In this document: positions 57,443 to 64,000 of the stretch, one piece after another
Layout: every line of letters starts with the position of its first letter
Position numbering within the stretch: the stretch's first letter is position 1
NCBI RefSeq assembly: GCF_034259105.1
Contig: NZ_CP139478.1
Location: forward strand, 1,849,001 to 1,913,000
Reading direction: 5' to 3'
DNA from: Limosilactobacillus reuteri
GTDB lineage: Bacteria > Bacillota > Bacilli > Lactobacillales > Lactobacillaceae
DNA: 64,000 nt
Program-made: the position numbers and the translations under genes
The notes under the pieces: generated by a model
Told to the model about the DNA's origin: nothing
What the model saw: the letters and a program-made list of their open reading frames with translations, nothing else
The model's database searches: none

Positions 57443-57949
57443 ATGCAAATCTCAGTACCATTAATTAATGGGATGTTAGCAGATGAATATGGTAAATATG
57501 CGCCCATAGCTGACATGCTAGCTGACCATCCAATCAAGTCATTTCCAATTAAAATTACCGACGCACCAGCAGATACAAAGACATTTGCACTCGTCTTTAT
57601 TGATTATGACTCAACACCTGTCTGTGGTTTTACTTGGATCCACTGGTTAGCTGCCAACATTCCAGCAACGTTAACAACCATTCCTGCAAATGCTAGTCGA
57701 GAATTAGCAGATAAATTTGTTCAGGGAAATAATAGCAATGCCGGCTCGTTGGTTAATGGAAACCCATTGATTACTAGTGGTTATGTGGGTCCACAACCTC
57801 CCGACAAAACTCATGATTATACTTTAATGGTGTTTGCATTAGATGATACTTTACCCTTAGAAAATAAATACTGGCTTAATGACTTTATCCACGCGGCCAA
57901 GGGTCATATTCTAGCAAAAGCACAAATTGATTTACCAAGTCGTGCATGA
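57443..57949 (+). CDS. YbhB/YbcL family (PEBP-like) protein
   Basis: Phosphatidylethanolamine-binding-like protein of 168 residues. FALVFIDYDSTPVCGFTWIHW corresponds (in parts VFIDYDSTP and GFTWIHWLA) to the family's DPDAP and HW motifs, and YVGPQPPDKTHDYTLMVFAL to the GPxPP--H-Y motif. Ligand unknown. ATAAGGAGGAAT precedes the ATG. The next gene's ribosome binding site overlaps its stop. Confidence 0.92.
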   Translation: MQISVPLINGMLADEYGKYAPIADMLADHPIKSFPIKITDAPADTKTFALVFIDYDSTPVCGFTWIHWLAANIPATLTTIPANASRELADKFVQGNNSNAGSLVNGNPLITSGYVGPQPPDKTHDYTLMVFALDDTLPLENKYWLNDFIHAAKGHILAKAQIDLPSRA

Positions 57950-57962
57950 GGAGGAACTTATA

Positions 57963-58187
57963 ATGGAAACAAGAATCTTCTTTAATCCAGGCGATTCAGT
58001 CGCTAATATTCATGACTATAATGAAGCTGTTCGAAAGGGGCAAATTTTTAAACAAGCACGTCACAATGACGAACTTGTCATCGCTAAAGATCCTAACGAT
58101 AAAGAATACGCAATTTTTTATGCTAAGGATGCCTTACCAGCTGAACACAAGAAGTCAAAGCCCTACGAAATTAAAAATCGTCTTTAA
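57963..58187 (+). CDS. Small protein of unknown function
   Basis: Soluble 74-residue protein starting METRIFFNPGDSVANIHDYN, rich in charged residues. I do not recognise it. The GAGGAGGAAC site at 57949-57958 favours the start at 57963 over an earlier in-frame start within the PEBP gene. It is the last gene of the operon, and the group II intron's 3' end lies 3 bp after its stop. Confidence 0.7.
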   Translation: METRIFFNPGDSVANIHDYNEAVRKGQIFKQARHNDELVIAKDPNDKEYAIFYAKDALPAEHKKSKPYEIKNRL

Positions 58188-58189
58188 AA

Positions 58190-60099
58190 ATCGAGTAGGA
58201 GATAATTGATTAGTTCAATTATCGACCTCTCACACCACCGTACGTACGGTTCCGTATACGGCGGTTCGACAACTTAATCACATTGAATTGACTGGAGCGT
58301 CTTGGACATATTCATAAGTCCGAGTTGTTCCAGTTTTCTATTAGTTAGAGAATAGCTCAAGGTCTTACTATGTGCAGTTCGCCAGTAGCCCTTTCGGGTA
58401 CTAGCGAAGACATATGCATCATGCTGGGGCAGCCCCAACTTCTGTAAGTTAGTTACCTTAGTTTTAAACTTTTTCCATTGCTTCCAAATATACTGCCTTA
58501 TTCGGACCCTCAACCACTTGTCAAGGCGTTGAATAAAGTTAGTTAGTTTCCCAATTGAGTAGTACTGAAGCCACCCACGCATTTTTCGATGAATTTCTTC
58601 AAACATTCTTGTCAGAGATATTCCACGATTACGTTTAGTTAATAACTTCAGTGCTTTCTTTACTCGTTGTTGCGATTGTTTAGCTGGACGGGCGTAGGCC
58701 CCATTGTGGTCTACACCCAACGAAAAGCCAAGAAACTTCAACCGTAGCGGGCTACCGACTTTGGTTTTATCTGGGTTCACTTTAACTTTCAAGCGCTTTT
58801 CTAGAAACTGGGTAATGCTTCGCATTACTCGTTCTCCGGCTCGTTGACTTTTAACATAGATGTTACAATCATCCGCATAGCGCACAAAGTGGTGACCACG
58901 TCTAGTCAACTCTTCGTCCAACTCATTTAGATAGATGTTCGCCAGTAGTGGTGACAATGGCCCTCCTTGTGGGGTTCCTTTTTCACTCTTAGCGAAAAGC
59001 CCATGGTCTAAGACTCCGCTAGTTAGAAACTTACGAATGAGTCTTAGTGTCCATGGGTCATCAATATATTGTTGGAGATACTTAATCATCAAGTCATGAT
59101 TAACGTTATCAAAATAGGCTTTTAGGTCTAAGTCGACAACTCTTCGATAACCTTGATTATAAAGATCTACTACTTTTGAAATAGCGTCATGGGCCCCACG
59201 GTGGGGACGGAAGCCAAAGCTATTATCAGAGAAAATACGCTCAAAGATAGGCGTAAGAATTTGGGCTACAGCTTGTTGAACCATTCGGTCCACCACCGTT
59301 GGTATTCCAAGTCTTCTTACTCCACCATTAGGCTTCGGAATTTCTACCCGTTTGACTGGAGCTGGTTTATACTTGCCCTCACGCAAACTAGCGATCAGTT
59401 CCGTCTTATTTTCTCTGAGATATGGCAGAAGGTCATTGACTGTCATATCGTCAACGCCTGCTGCTCCTTTATTTCTCTTAACTCGCAAATAAGCCTGATT
59501 AAGGTTATTGCGATCCAAGACCAGGTCTTGGATAGTGACACTCATACCTTTACCTTCACCATAACCGGTACTACGCGCCCTTGTGTACTTTCGGTTTTCC
59601 AAACCTATCCTCGACAAGCGGTCAGCTTGTTGTTCTGTTTTCTGCGATTGTCGCACCTGATTACACCTCCGATATAAGTTACAAGTTATTGTCGTTCAGT
59701 CCTTCATCTGATTATTCAAACTACTATGACCTCGGCTGACTTCTGGCTTACTCAACACTGCATCACTGCACCGCTTGTTTCTGTGGAAATTAAACTTATT
59801 CCTCTTGTCGGAAACGTGTAGGCCAGATCTCCCCGGGTAAGAATATTAGCTTTCGTACCATGTCATCGTTAGCTTTACTGAGACCAACTTCGAGTAGTAT
59901 TGGACTTCAACTTGTCTAGCAGCCTTATCCAGTTAATTTCAGCCTTATAGCTACTTCTTGTTCATCGATGCAGTACTTTGCCTTAGACTTCCTTCAGATT
60001 CCACCTCACGGTGGACACCCTTGTCCTCAGCTCATGGTTCCGACTACTACGGCCCATAGCGGACTTTCACCACCTAGCTAATACCCATGCCGGGCGCAC
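58190..60099 (-). mobile_element. Group II intron with encoded maturase
   Basis: The intron reads leftwards. Its 5' end GTGCGCCCGGCATGGG begins at 60099, the usual GUGYG start. A domain V-like hairpin is at 58234-58265 (CCGCCGTATACGG, then CCGTACGTACGGTGG) and a domain VI-like hairpin at about 58195-58225 precedes the 3' end near 58190. The maturase ORF is at 58274-59656 and 59657-60099 holds the 5' ribozyme domains. The 5' exon is a GAGGTTGG/CCAACCTC hairpin plus TTTTCTA, as for group IIC introns that insert after terminators. Confidence 0.88.
58274..59656 (-). CDS. ltrA: Group II intron reverse transcriptase/maturase
   Basis: Protein of 460 residues that aids splicing and retrohoming. The RT domain has RRLGIPTVVDRMVQQAVAQ, the FGFRPHRGAHDAI block, GTPQGGPLSPLLANIYL and catalytic FVRYADDCNIY. 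The maturase (X) domain follows with LTRMFEEIHRKMRGWLQYYS and the C-terminus has no HNH endonuclease, as in many class C enzymes. The GTG start follows GGAGGTGTAATCAG. Frame is intact. Confidence 0.95.
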   Translation of the reverse strand: MRQSQKTEQQADRLSRIGLENRKYTRARSTGYGEGKGMSVTIQDLVLDRNNLNQAYLRVKRNKGAAGVDDMTVNDLLPYLRENKTELIASLREGKYKPAPVKRVEIPKPNGGVRRLGIPTVVDRMVQQAVAQILTPIFERIFSDNSFGFRPHRGAHDAISKVVDLYNQGYRRVVDLDLKAYFDNVNHDLMIKYLQQYIDDPWTLRLIRKFLTSGVLDHGLFAKSEKGTPQGGPLSPLLANIYLNELDEELTRRGHHFVRYADDCNIYVKSQRAGERVMRSITQFLEKRLKVKVNPDKTKVGSPLRLKFLGFSLGVDHNGAYARPAKQSQQRVKKALKLLTKRNRGISLTRMFEEIHRKMRGWLQYYSIGKLTNFIQRLDKWLRVRIRQYIWKQWKKFKTKVTNLQKLGLPQHDAYVFASTRKGYWRTAHSKTLSYSLTNRKLEQLGLMNMSKTLQSIQCD

Positions 60100-60107
60100 T
60101 AGAAAAT

Positions 60108-60293
60108 GAGGTTGGAAAAATAATCCAACCTCTTTACTATTTTAAAGTATAACCTGCCAAAACGCAGTAGCTGGCTGGATTCTGAACGTTGATAAATCAA
60201 CGTCCAGAACACCCCAATAGGCTAGCTTCGCGTCGTAGCGATCCTTGCGGGAGTGGGACTAAAAACTCGCAAGCGAGTTTAGTCCCACTCCCA
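60108..60293. repeat. Intergenic structured repeat, family B, copy 2
   Basis: Homologous to 45744-45906 with the same three hairpins, plus a 26-bp block including GGCTAGCTTCGCGTCG shared with the family A copy at 49320-49494. It lies between the intron's 5' end and the stop of the 60315 gene. The first hairpin is the intron's 5' exon. Confidence 0.85.
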
Positions 60294-60314
60294 TTTTCTA
60301 TTTCGATAAAAAGC

Positions 60315-60641
60315 TTAACGACCACCAACAATTTTGGCTGTCGCATTTTCAAGCCGTTCAATTAATGAATCAGCATCGTTCTTAAAGTCATCAACAAACG
60401 AATTCGATTGTGGTTGAATGCGTCCTGCTTCATCACCCATAATATCTGTAACGACTAGGTCATCCCCATCCCACTTCACATCATCATAATGACCTTCAAG
60501 AGCTTCATCAAGAAATGCTTGGAGTATATCCCGAACAGCATTTTGAATAACAGCCTTTTCGTCAACTTGCTCACCACGTACTTGATGTTGAGCCAGCTGC
60601 ATTGCTACTTCTTCCATATTTTTTGGAATTTCAACGCTCAT
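60315..60641 (-). CDS. Conserved-looking acidic protein of unknown function
   Basis: Soluble 108-residue protein starting MSVEIPKNMEEVAMQLAQHQ. It is acidic (WDGDDLVVTDIMGDEAGR), and has no membrane segment or known motif that I recognise. AGAGGAGGAATCC precedes the ATG. It lies 22 bp after the gene at 60664, so they form a two-gene operon. Confidence 0.7.
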   Translation of the reverse strand: MSVEIPKNMEEVAMQLAQHQVRGEQVDEKAVIQNAVRDILQAFLDEALEGHYDDVKWDGDDLVVTDIMGDEAGRIQPQSNSFVDDFKNDADSLIERLENATAKIVGGR

Positions 60642-60663
60642 TGTGGATTCCTCCTCTAAAAAA

Positions 60664-61785
60664 TTAATGGCGACGTAATTTCCGCCGAGCCTTTTTACTA
60701 AACTTGATTCCTTGAAGGGACTTCTTTTTCCGCTTTAATTGTGAATCAACTTGGTTATCACTACGCTTAACCACTTGTTGTTTTTGTTGTATTTCGCGCT
60801 GACGCTTGAGCAGGCGCTTACGTTCATATTCGCCCCATGGATTCAATAGGCCACGCATAAAATCAGCAACTTCCTGCTTATGATCGTCCATCCACGCTTC
60901 TGCCACTTCTGCATCATCAGTATCGATACCATTACTATTGATGAATGATAAAACTAATTGTGTTTCCCGCTCATCACGATTTAATGAGGCAAGCATGTCT
61001 TCTGATGGTTGCATATTAGCAATTGCCTTTAAGCCCAGCTTGTATTGATCCATGTTAATATAATCATTTTGCTTCAAGTATTCAAACAAGGCTTGCGCGC
61101 TCGGTACGATGTTGTGAATTTGCTTAATTGAAATATGTGGATCTAATGGCATCATCATGCCTAATACGCGTTGCAAGTTGCTGAAAGTCCATTGACCTGG
61201 ATATTCATTGCATTCTTGAACCATTAATTCCAAGAACTCTTGCACAACATAGTTCAACTCAACATCATCTAATTCAAGATTATTGAATTGGGAAGCCGAC
61301 TTAATAGCTTGTTGCACGTTTGCTAATAAGTCCTTGAACTTCTCCGGTGTCCATGCAATCTCTTTTTTAGCAGGACTTGCTTGAACCGGGGTTGCTTCTG
61401 CTTTGTCATTCTCTGCATCCCCATGTAATTGTGCCCACGTCTTATGTGCTTTCCGACACTCGTTCATCTTTGTCCGTTGTTCTTCCATTGCTTTTACAAC
61501 TTCCGCAAGATTTTCAACTTTCAAAAATTCTTGATAAGCTCGCAAAACTGGAACAACCGCAATTCCAAATTGATTAGTTAGTGCTGGATCAGCGATAAAT
61601 TCCCCGACCATGACCGCTTTTACTGCTTCTGGTGTCCAAGTAGTATCGGTCAAATGCTGATCATTTGCCATCTGGTTATTAAAACGCGTCAAAATATCCT
61701 GTGCATGCTTTTGCTGATTAGCAGATAACTGATGATAGTTGGACGAAGTAAGAAACTGGTCAATATGTTGTTCTTGTTCGTTCAT
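60664..61785 (-). CDS. Large protein of unknown function with basic C-terminus
   Basis: I do not recognise this 373-residue soluble protein. Helix-rich with two related-looking blocks: TTWTPEAVKAVMVGEFIAD near 50 and IAWTPEKFKDLLANVQQAI near 155, each following a variable stretch. A possible coiled coil is at 300-345 (ERKRLLKRQREIQQKQQ). The last 30 residues are very basic (LKRKKKSLQG, KFSKKARRKLRRH), suggesting nucleic acid or membrane-surface binding. GGAGGATATATAG precedes the ATG. Divergent from greA. Confidence 0.7.
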   Translation of the reverse strand: MNEQEQHIDQFLTSSNYHQLSANQQKHAQDILTRFNNQMANDQHLTDTTWTPEAVKAVMVGEFIADPALTNQFGIAVVPVLRAYQEFLKVENLAEVVKAMEEQRTKMNECRKAHKTWAQLHGDAENDKAEATPVQASPAKKEIAWTPEKFKDLLANVQQAIKSASQFNNLELDDVELNYVVQEFLELMVQECNEYPGQWTFSNLQRVLGMMMPLDPHISIKQIHNIVPSAQALFEYLKQNDYINMDQYKLGLKAIANMQPSEDMLASLNRDERETQLVLSFINSNGIDTDDAEVAEAWMDDHKQEVADFMRGLLNPWGEYERKRLLKRQREIQQKQQVVKRSDNQVDSQLKRKKKSLQGIKFSKKARRKLRRH

Positions 61786-61891
61786 TATCTATATATCCTC
61801 CGTCTCCAAATTGAATTTTCCTTTCTATCATATCATAATTATATCTAGTAAATATAACAAGATTGCTAATATACAAGGAGAAACTATACCA

Positions 61892-62389
61892 ATGCAACGA
61901 AAAAAGATCCAAGAAGCAATGAAAAATGTCTATTTTCAAAAAATGACTGCCAATGGCTATCATGAAATTGAAGAACAAATTGCAAAATTACAACAGCAAA
62001 GACCCGCAAAAATTGAACAATTAAAAGCAGCTCGTGCTCTTGGTGACTTATCCGAAAATACGGAATATAGTACTGCTAAGCGTGAATTACGTCACCTTGA
62101 GAGCAGGCTTCGGTACCTCAATAAACAACTTCAATATGCTGAAATTGTGACCCCCAAGAATGATCACACTATTGATTTAGGGACAACCGTGACAATTGAA
62201 TTTGAGGATGACCATGAACAAGAAACTTATCATATTGTGGGAAAGCAGGAAGCTGATCTTGCCAAACAAAAAATCTCCTTTGATTCTCCCTTTGGTCAAG
62301 CCCTTCTTCACAAAACAGCTGGGACAACTGTAACTGTTGAAGCTCCACAATCTTCATATAAAGTTAAAATTGTTAAAGTTGAATTATAG
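61892..62389 (+). CDS. greA: Transcription elongation factor GreA-like
   Basis: Factor of 165 residues that rescues backtracked RNA polymerase by stimulating transcript cleavage. The N-terminal coiled coil carries the hallmark LGDLSENTEYSTAKRE, including the acidic tip, followed by the FKBP-like C-terminal domain (GTTVTIEFE, SPFGQALL). The start at 61892 has CAAGGAG. The first residues MQRKKIQEAMKNVYFQ are longer than typical GreA. A second, canonical greA may exist elsewhere. Confidence 0.9.
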   Translation: MQRKKIQEAMKNVYFQKMTANGYHEIEEQIAKLQQQRPAKIEQLKAARALGDLSENTEYSTAKRELRHLESRLRYLNKQLQYAEIVTPKNDHTIDLGTTVTIEFEDDHEQETYHIVGKQEADLAKQKISFDSPFGQALLHKTAGTTVTVEAPQSSYKVKIVKVEL

Positions 62390-62516
62390 TGTTGATAAGT
62401 CATTCGATGTTCCGTAATCCGCTAAAGGAAATTTTTAAATTTATTATTTTCAACGATAGAGTTAATCTTCCGCCCTTTACTTAATCTAAGCGACTGATTA
62501 AATAAACTTTAGGGTA

Positions 62517-62545
62517 TTGCATCCCTGATTTTGACCCGGTATACT
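62517..62545 (+). promoter_or_regulatory. pnuC promoter
   Basis: TTGCAT (62517-62522), 17-bp spacer, TATACT (62540-62545). It leaves a leader of about 90 bases before the pnuC start. Confidence 0.7.
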
Positions 62546-62640
62546 ATTAAACGTTGCTTTTTTTGCATCCACAATATCTTGTGTTACTAGCCGGTGGTAA
62601 CCATAAAATTGTACAACATATAGTAGAGGGAGTTATATTA

Positions 62641-63393
62641 ATGATTAGCGATTATTTTAAATTTCTTACCCACCAATTAAAGGGCTGGCCACAACAAAAT
62701 TATTACCTATTCTTTTTCAGTCTTGGCTGTCAGGTAATGACTTTAGTTAGTGCTCCAATAACGTGGGTAACTGTCATTACATTTATTGGAACCACGCTTG
62801 GAGTACTTTGCGTTTTAGCAATCAATGCTGCTAAGTCGGTAAATGGTTTCTTAGGTATTTTATCAGCATTATGTTTCATCATTGCTGGTTTTAGTGCTAA
62901 AAATTATTTAAGTATTGCCGAACAAATCGCCTATGTTATTACCCTCGATTTACCAGTATTACTTTCCGCAAATTGGAATGTTAACATGGCATCAAAGATC
63001 CGTAAATTCAATGCTCGTTCATGGACGGTTGCCATCATTGCAACAATTATTGTTTATTTTGTTTCTGGTTATTTAATCGGTCATCTTACTGACGATCCAC
63101 GACCATGGATTGATGCAATAAGCTTTTCCATCAGTCTTTCCGCTGGTGTTATTTGCTTCTTGCGTTTTAACAACCAATATTTCTGGTGGCTTGCATCTGG
63201 TCTTGCACAACTAGTACTCTGGTTTGTTTCTTACAAGCAAGGATCTGCCACTTTAGCAATGGCCGTTAACAGCTCAATTTACCTTATTAATGATGTTCTC
63301 GCCTTTACCATTTCACCATGGTACAACGAACGTGAACGTCAACGTCTCAGTAAGGAAGAAGCAGCCTATGCCAAAGAATTGGGCTTAGAATAA
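62641..63393 (+). CDS. pnuC: PnuC-family nicotinamide riboside transporter
   Basis: Membrane protein of 250 residues with about seven helices. WNVNMASKIRKFNARSWT and PWIDAISFSISLSAGVI match PnuC-type facilitators, which import nicotinamide riboside (or thiamine and riboflavin in relatives). Family WxxW-like residues appear in YFWWLASGLAQLVLWF. AGAGGGAG precedes the ATG at 62641; an in-frame start at 62554 would lie inside the leader and has no site. A terminator follows. Confidence 0.85.
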   Translation: MISDYFKFLTHQLKGWPQQNYYLFFFSLGCQVMTLVSAPITWVTVITFIGTTLGVLCVLAINAAKSVNGFLGILSALCFIIAGFSAKNYLSIAEQIAYVITLDLPVLLSANWNVNMASKIRKFNARSWTVAIIATIIVYFVSGYLIGHLTDDPRPWIDAISFSISLSAGVICFLRFNNQYFWWLASGLAQLVLWFVSYKQGSATLAMAVNSSIYLINDVLAFTISPWYNERERQRLSKEEAAYAKELGLE

Positions 63394-63396
63394 ATC

Positions 63397-63443
63397 TAAA
63401 AACAGCAAAGAGATTGAAAATTCAGTCAATTTGCTGTTTTTTG
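63397..63443. terminator. Bidirectional terminator after pnuC
   Basis: AAAAACAGCAAA pairs with TTTGCTGTTTTTT, with an inner ATTGA/TCAAT pairing. Confidence 0.85.
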
Positions 63444-63444
63444 T

Positions 63445-64000
63445 TTAATATTGTTTATTGTATTCATAAACTAATTCTGGTTCACGACCAGTACGATGAT
63501 AAGCATTTAATGCATCTATCTGTGCCATTTCTTGGGCGTTAAGTTCAAAATCATAAATATCAGCGTTTTGGGCAATTCGCTCTTCATGAACTGACTTGGG
63601 AATAAAAGAAACACCATTCTGGAAATGCCACCGCAGTATAATTTGCGCGGTGGATTTATTATGAGCAGCAGCAATATCTTTTAATGCTGGTTCATTGAGA
63701 ACTGCTCCTCGCCCTAATGGACTTCAGGCTTGCGTTACTATTTGATGTTGAAGATTAAATTCTAATAGTGGTTTTTGTGTTAATAGCGGATGCAACTCAA
63801 TTTGATCAACAACTGGCATTTCATTTGCTTGGGTTACTAAATATTGAAGATGAATCATTTGGTAGTTGCTTACACCAATTGACCTAGTCAGCCCTTCTTT
63901 TTTCATTTCTTCAAAAGCTCGCCAGGTATCAAAAAATGAGCGTTCAATTGGCCAATGAACAAGCAACAAATCAACATAATCCATTTGTAATTTACGTAAG
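63445..64000 (-). pseudogene. Aldo/keto reductase, in-frame TGA, 5' end outside window
   Basis: NADPH-dependent aldo/keto reductase. The upstream part reads MDYVDLLLVHWPIERSFFDT, then RSIGVSNYQMIHLQYL and PVVDQIELHPLL, and ends IVTQA-stop at 63724. The frame goes on at once with SPLGRGAVLNEP, IILRWHFQNGVSFIPKSVHE and ends EYNKQY at 63445. The family sequence here is A-W-SPLGRG, so the TGA replaced TGG. The visible truncated product lacks the cofactor-binding C-terminal part and should be inactive. The 5' end is cut by the window. Confidence 0.9.

Noticed and set aside
58274..59656. Retron or DGR reverse transcriptase
   Set aside because: The maturase domain, the GTGCG 5' end and a domain V-like hairpin identify a group II intron. 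No template repeat or msr-msd was seen.

Overview
The window looks like a chromosomal segment of a low-GC, obligately heterofermentative lactobacillus, most like Limosilactobacillus reuteri. That species call is recognition-based, not the result of a search. The support is a complete phosphoketolase route (zwf, gnd, xfp, a D-lactate dehydrogenase), a LacS-type galactoside permease with a fused EIIA domain, a galK-galT-galR cluster, and many insertion sequences of Lactobacillaceae type. No rRNA, tRNA, CRISPR or prophage was recognised.

Layout. 1-7.8 kb: truncated lplA, a Usp gene coupled to a TetM-like ribosomal GTPase, a ROK protein, brnQ, a feruloyl-esterase-like hydrolase, and an APC permease broken by an in-frame TGA. 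7.9-10.5 kb: an ISL3-type element carrying a nested, inactivated IS30-type element. 10.5-16.1 kb: xfp, a GntR regulator, a YbaK-type deacylase and a C69 dipeptidase. 16.3-22.5 kb: a heterodimeric ABC exporter with one copy of a 1279-bp IS30-type element at each side. 22.6-30 kb: ldhD, an aquaglyceroporin, an unknown membrane protein, a TIM-barrel isomerase, an AI-2E-type protein, a B3/4 protein and a marR gene split by a third copy of that element. 30.1-32.1 kb: a tight three-gene operon of poorly understood proteins, including an ABC-ATPase-like protein without a Walker A lysine. 32.2-38.1 kb: a CNNM/CorC protein, two direct 1070-bp IS30-type copies, nrdI, a VOC protein and an MFS permease. 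38.4-45.7 kb: zwf, gnd, an IS1182-type element and lacS. 45.7-55.6 kb: an LtrA-like protein, a Usp, another IS30-type element, an Lrp regulator, a dicarboxylate/amino acid symporter, DedA and the gal cluster. 55.6-60.3 kb: a four-gene hydrolase operon followed by a group II intron on the other strand. 60.3-64 kb: two uncharacterised genes, greA, pnuC and a decayed aldo/keto reductase.

The genes fit together as sugar metabolism. LacS imports galactosides, GalK and GalT process galactose, and zwf-gnd-xfp carry glucose 6-phosphate through the phosphoketolase pathway, with D-lactate dehydrogenase reoxidising NADH. cre-like boxes at lacS and galK suggest CcpA control, and a perfect palindrome in the galK promoter is a likely GalR operator.

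The accessory signal is genome decay and mobility. Three copies of one IS30-type element all have 13-bp target duplications. One rewrites the C-terminus of an ABC transporter, one separates a likely ldhD promoter, and one splits marR. Four genes carry in-frame stops that each look like one C:G to T:A change, three of them TGG to TGA. At least three families of structured intergenic repeat are present, and the group II intron sits beside a hairpin of one of them.
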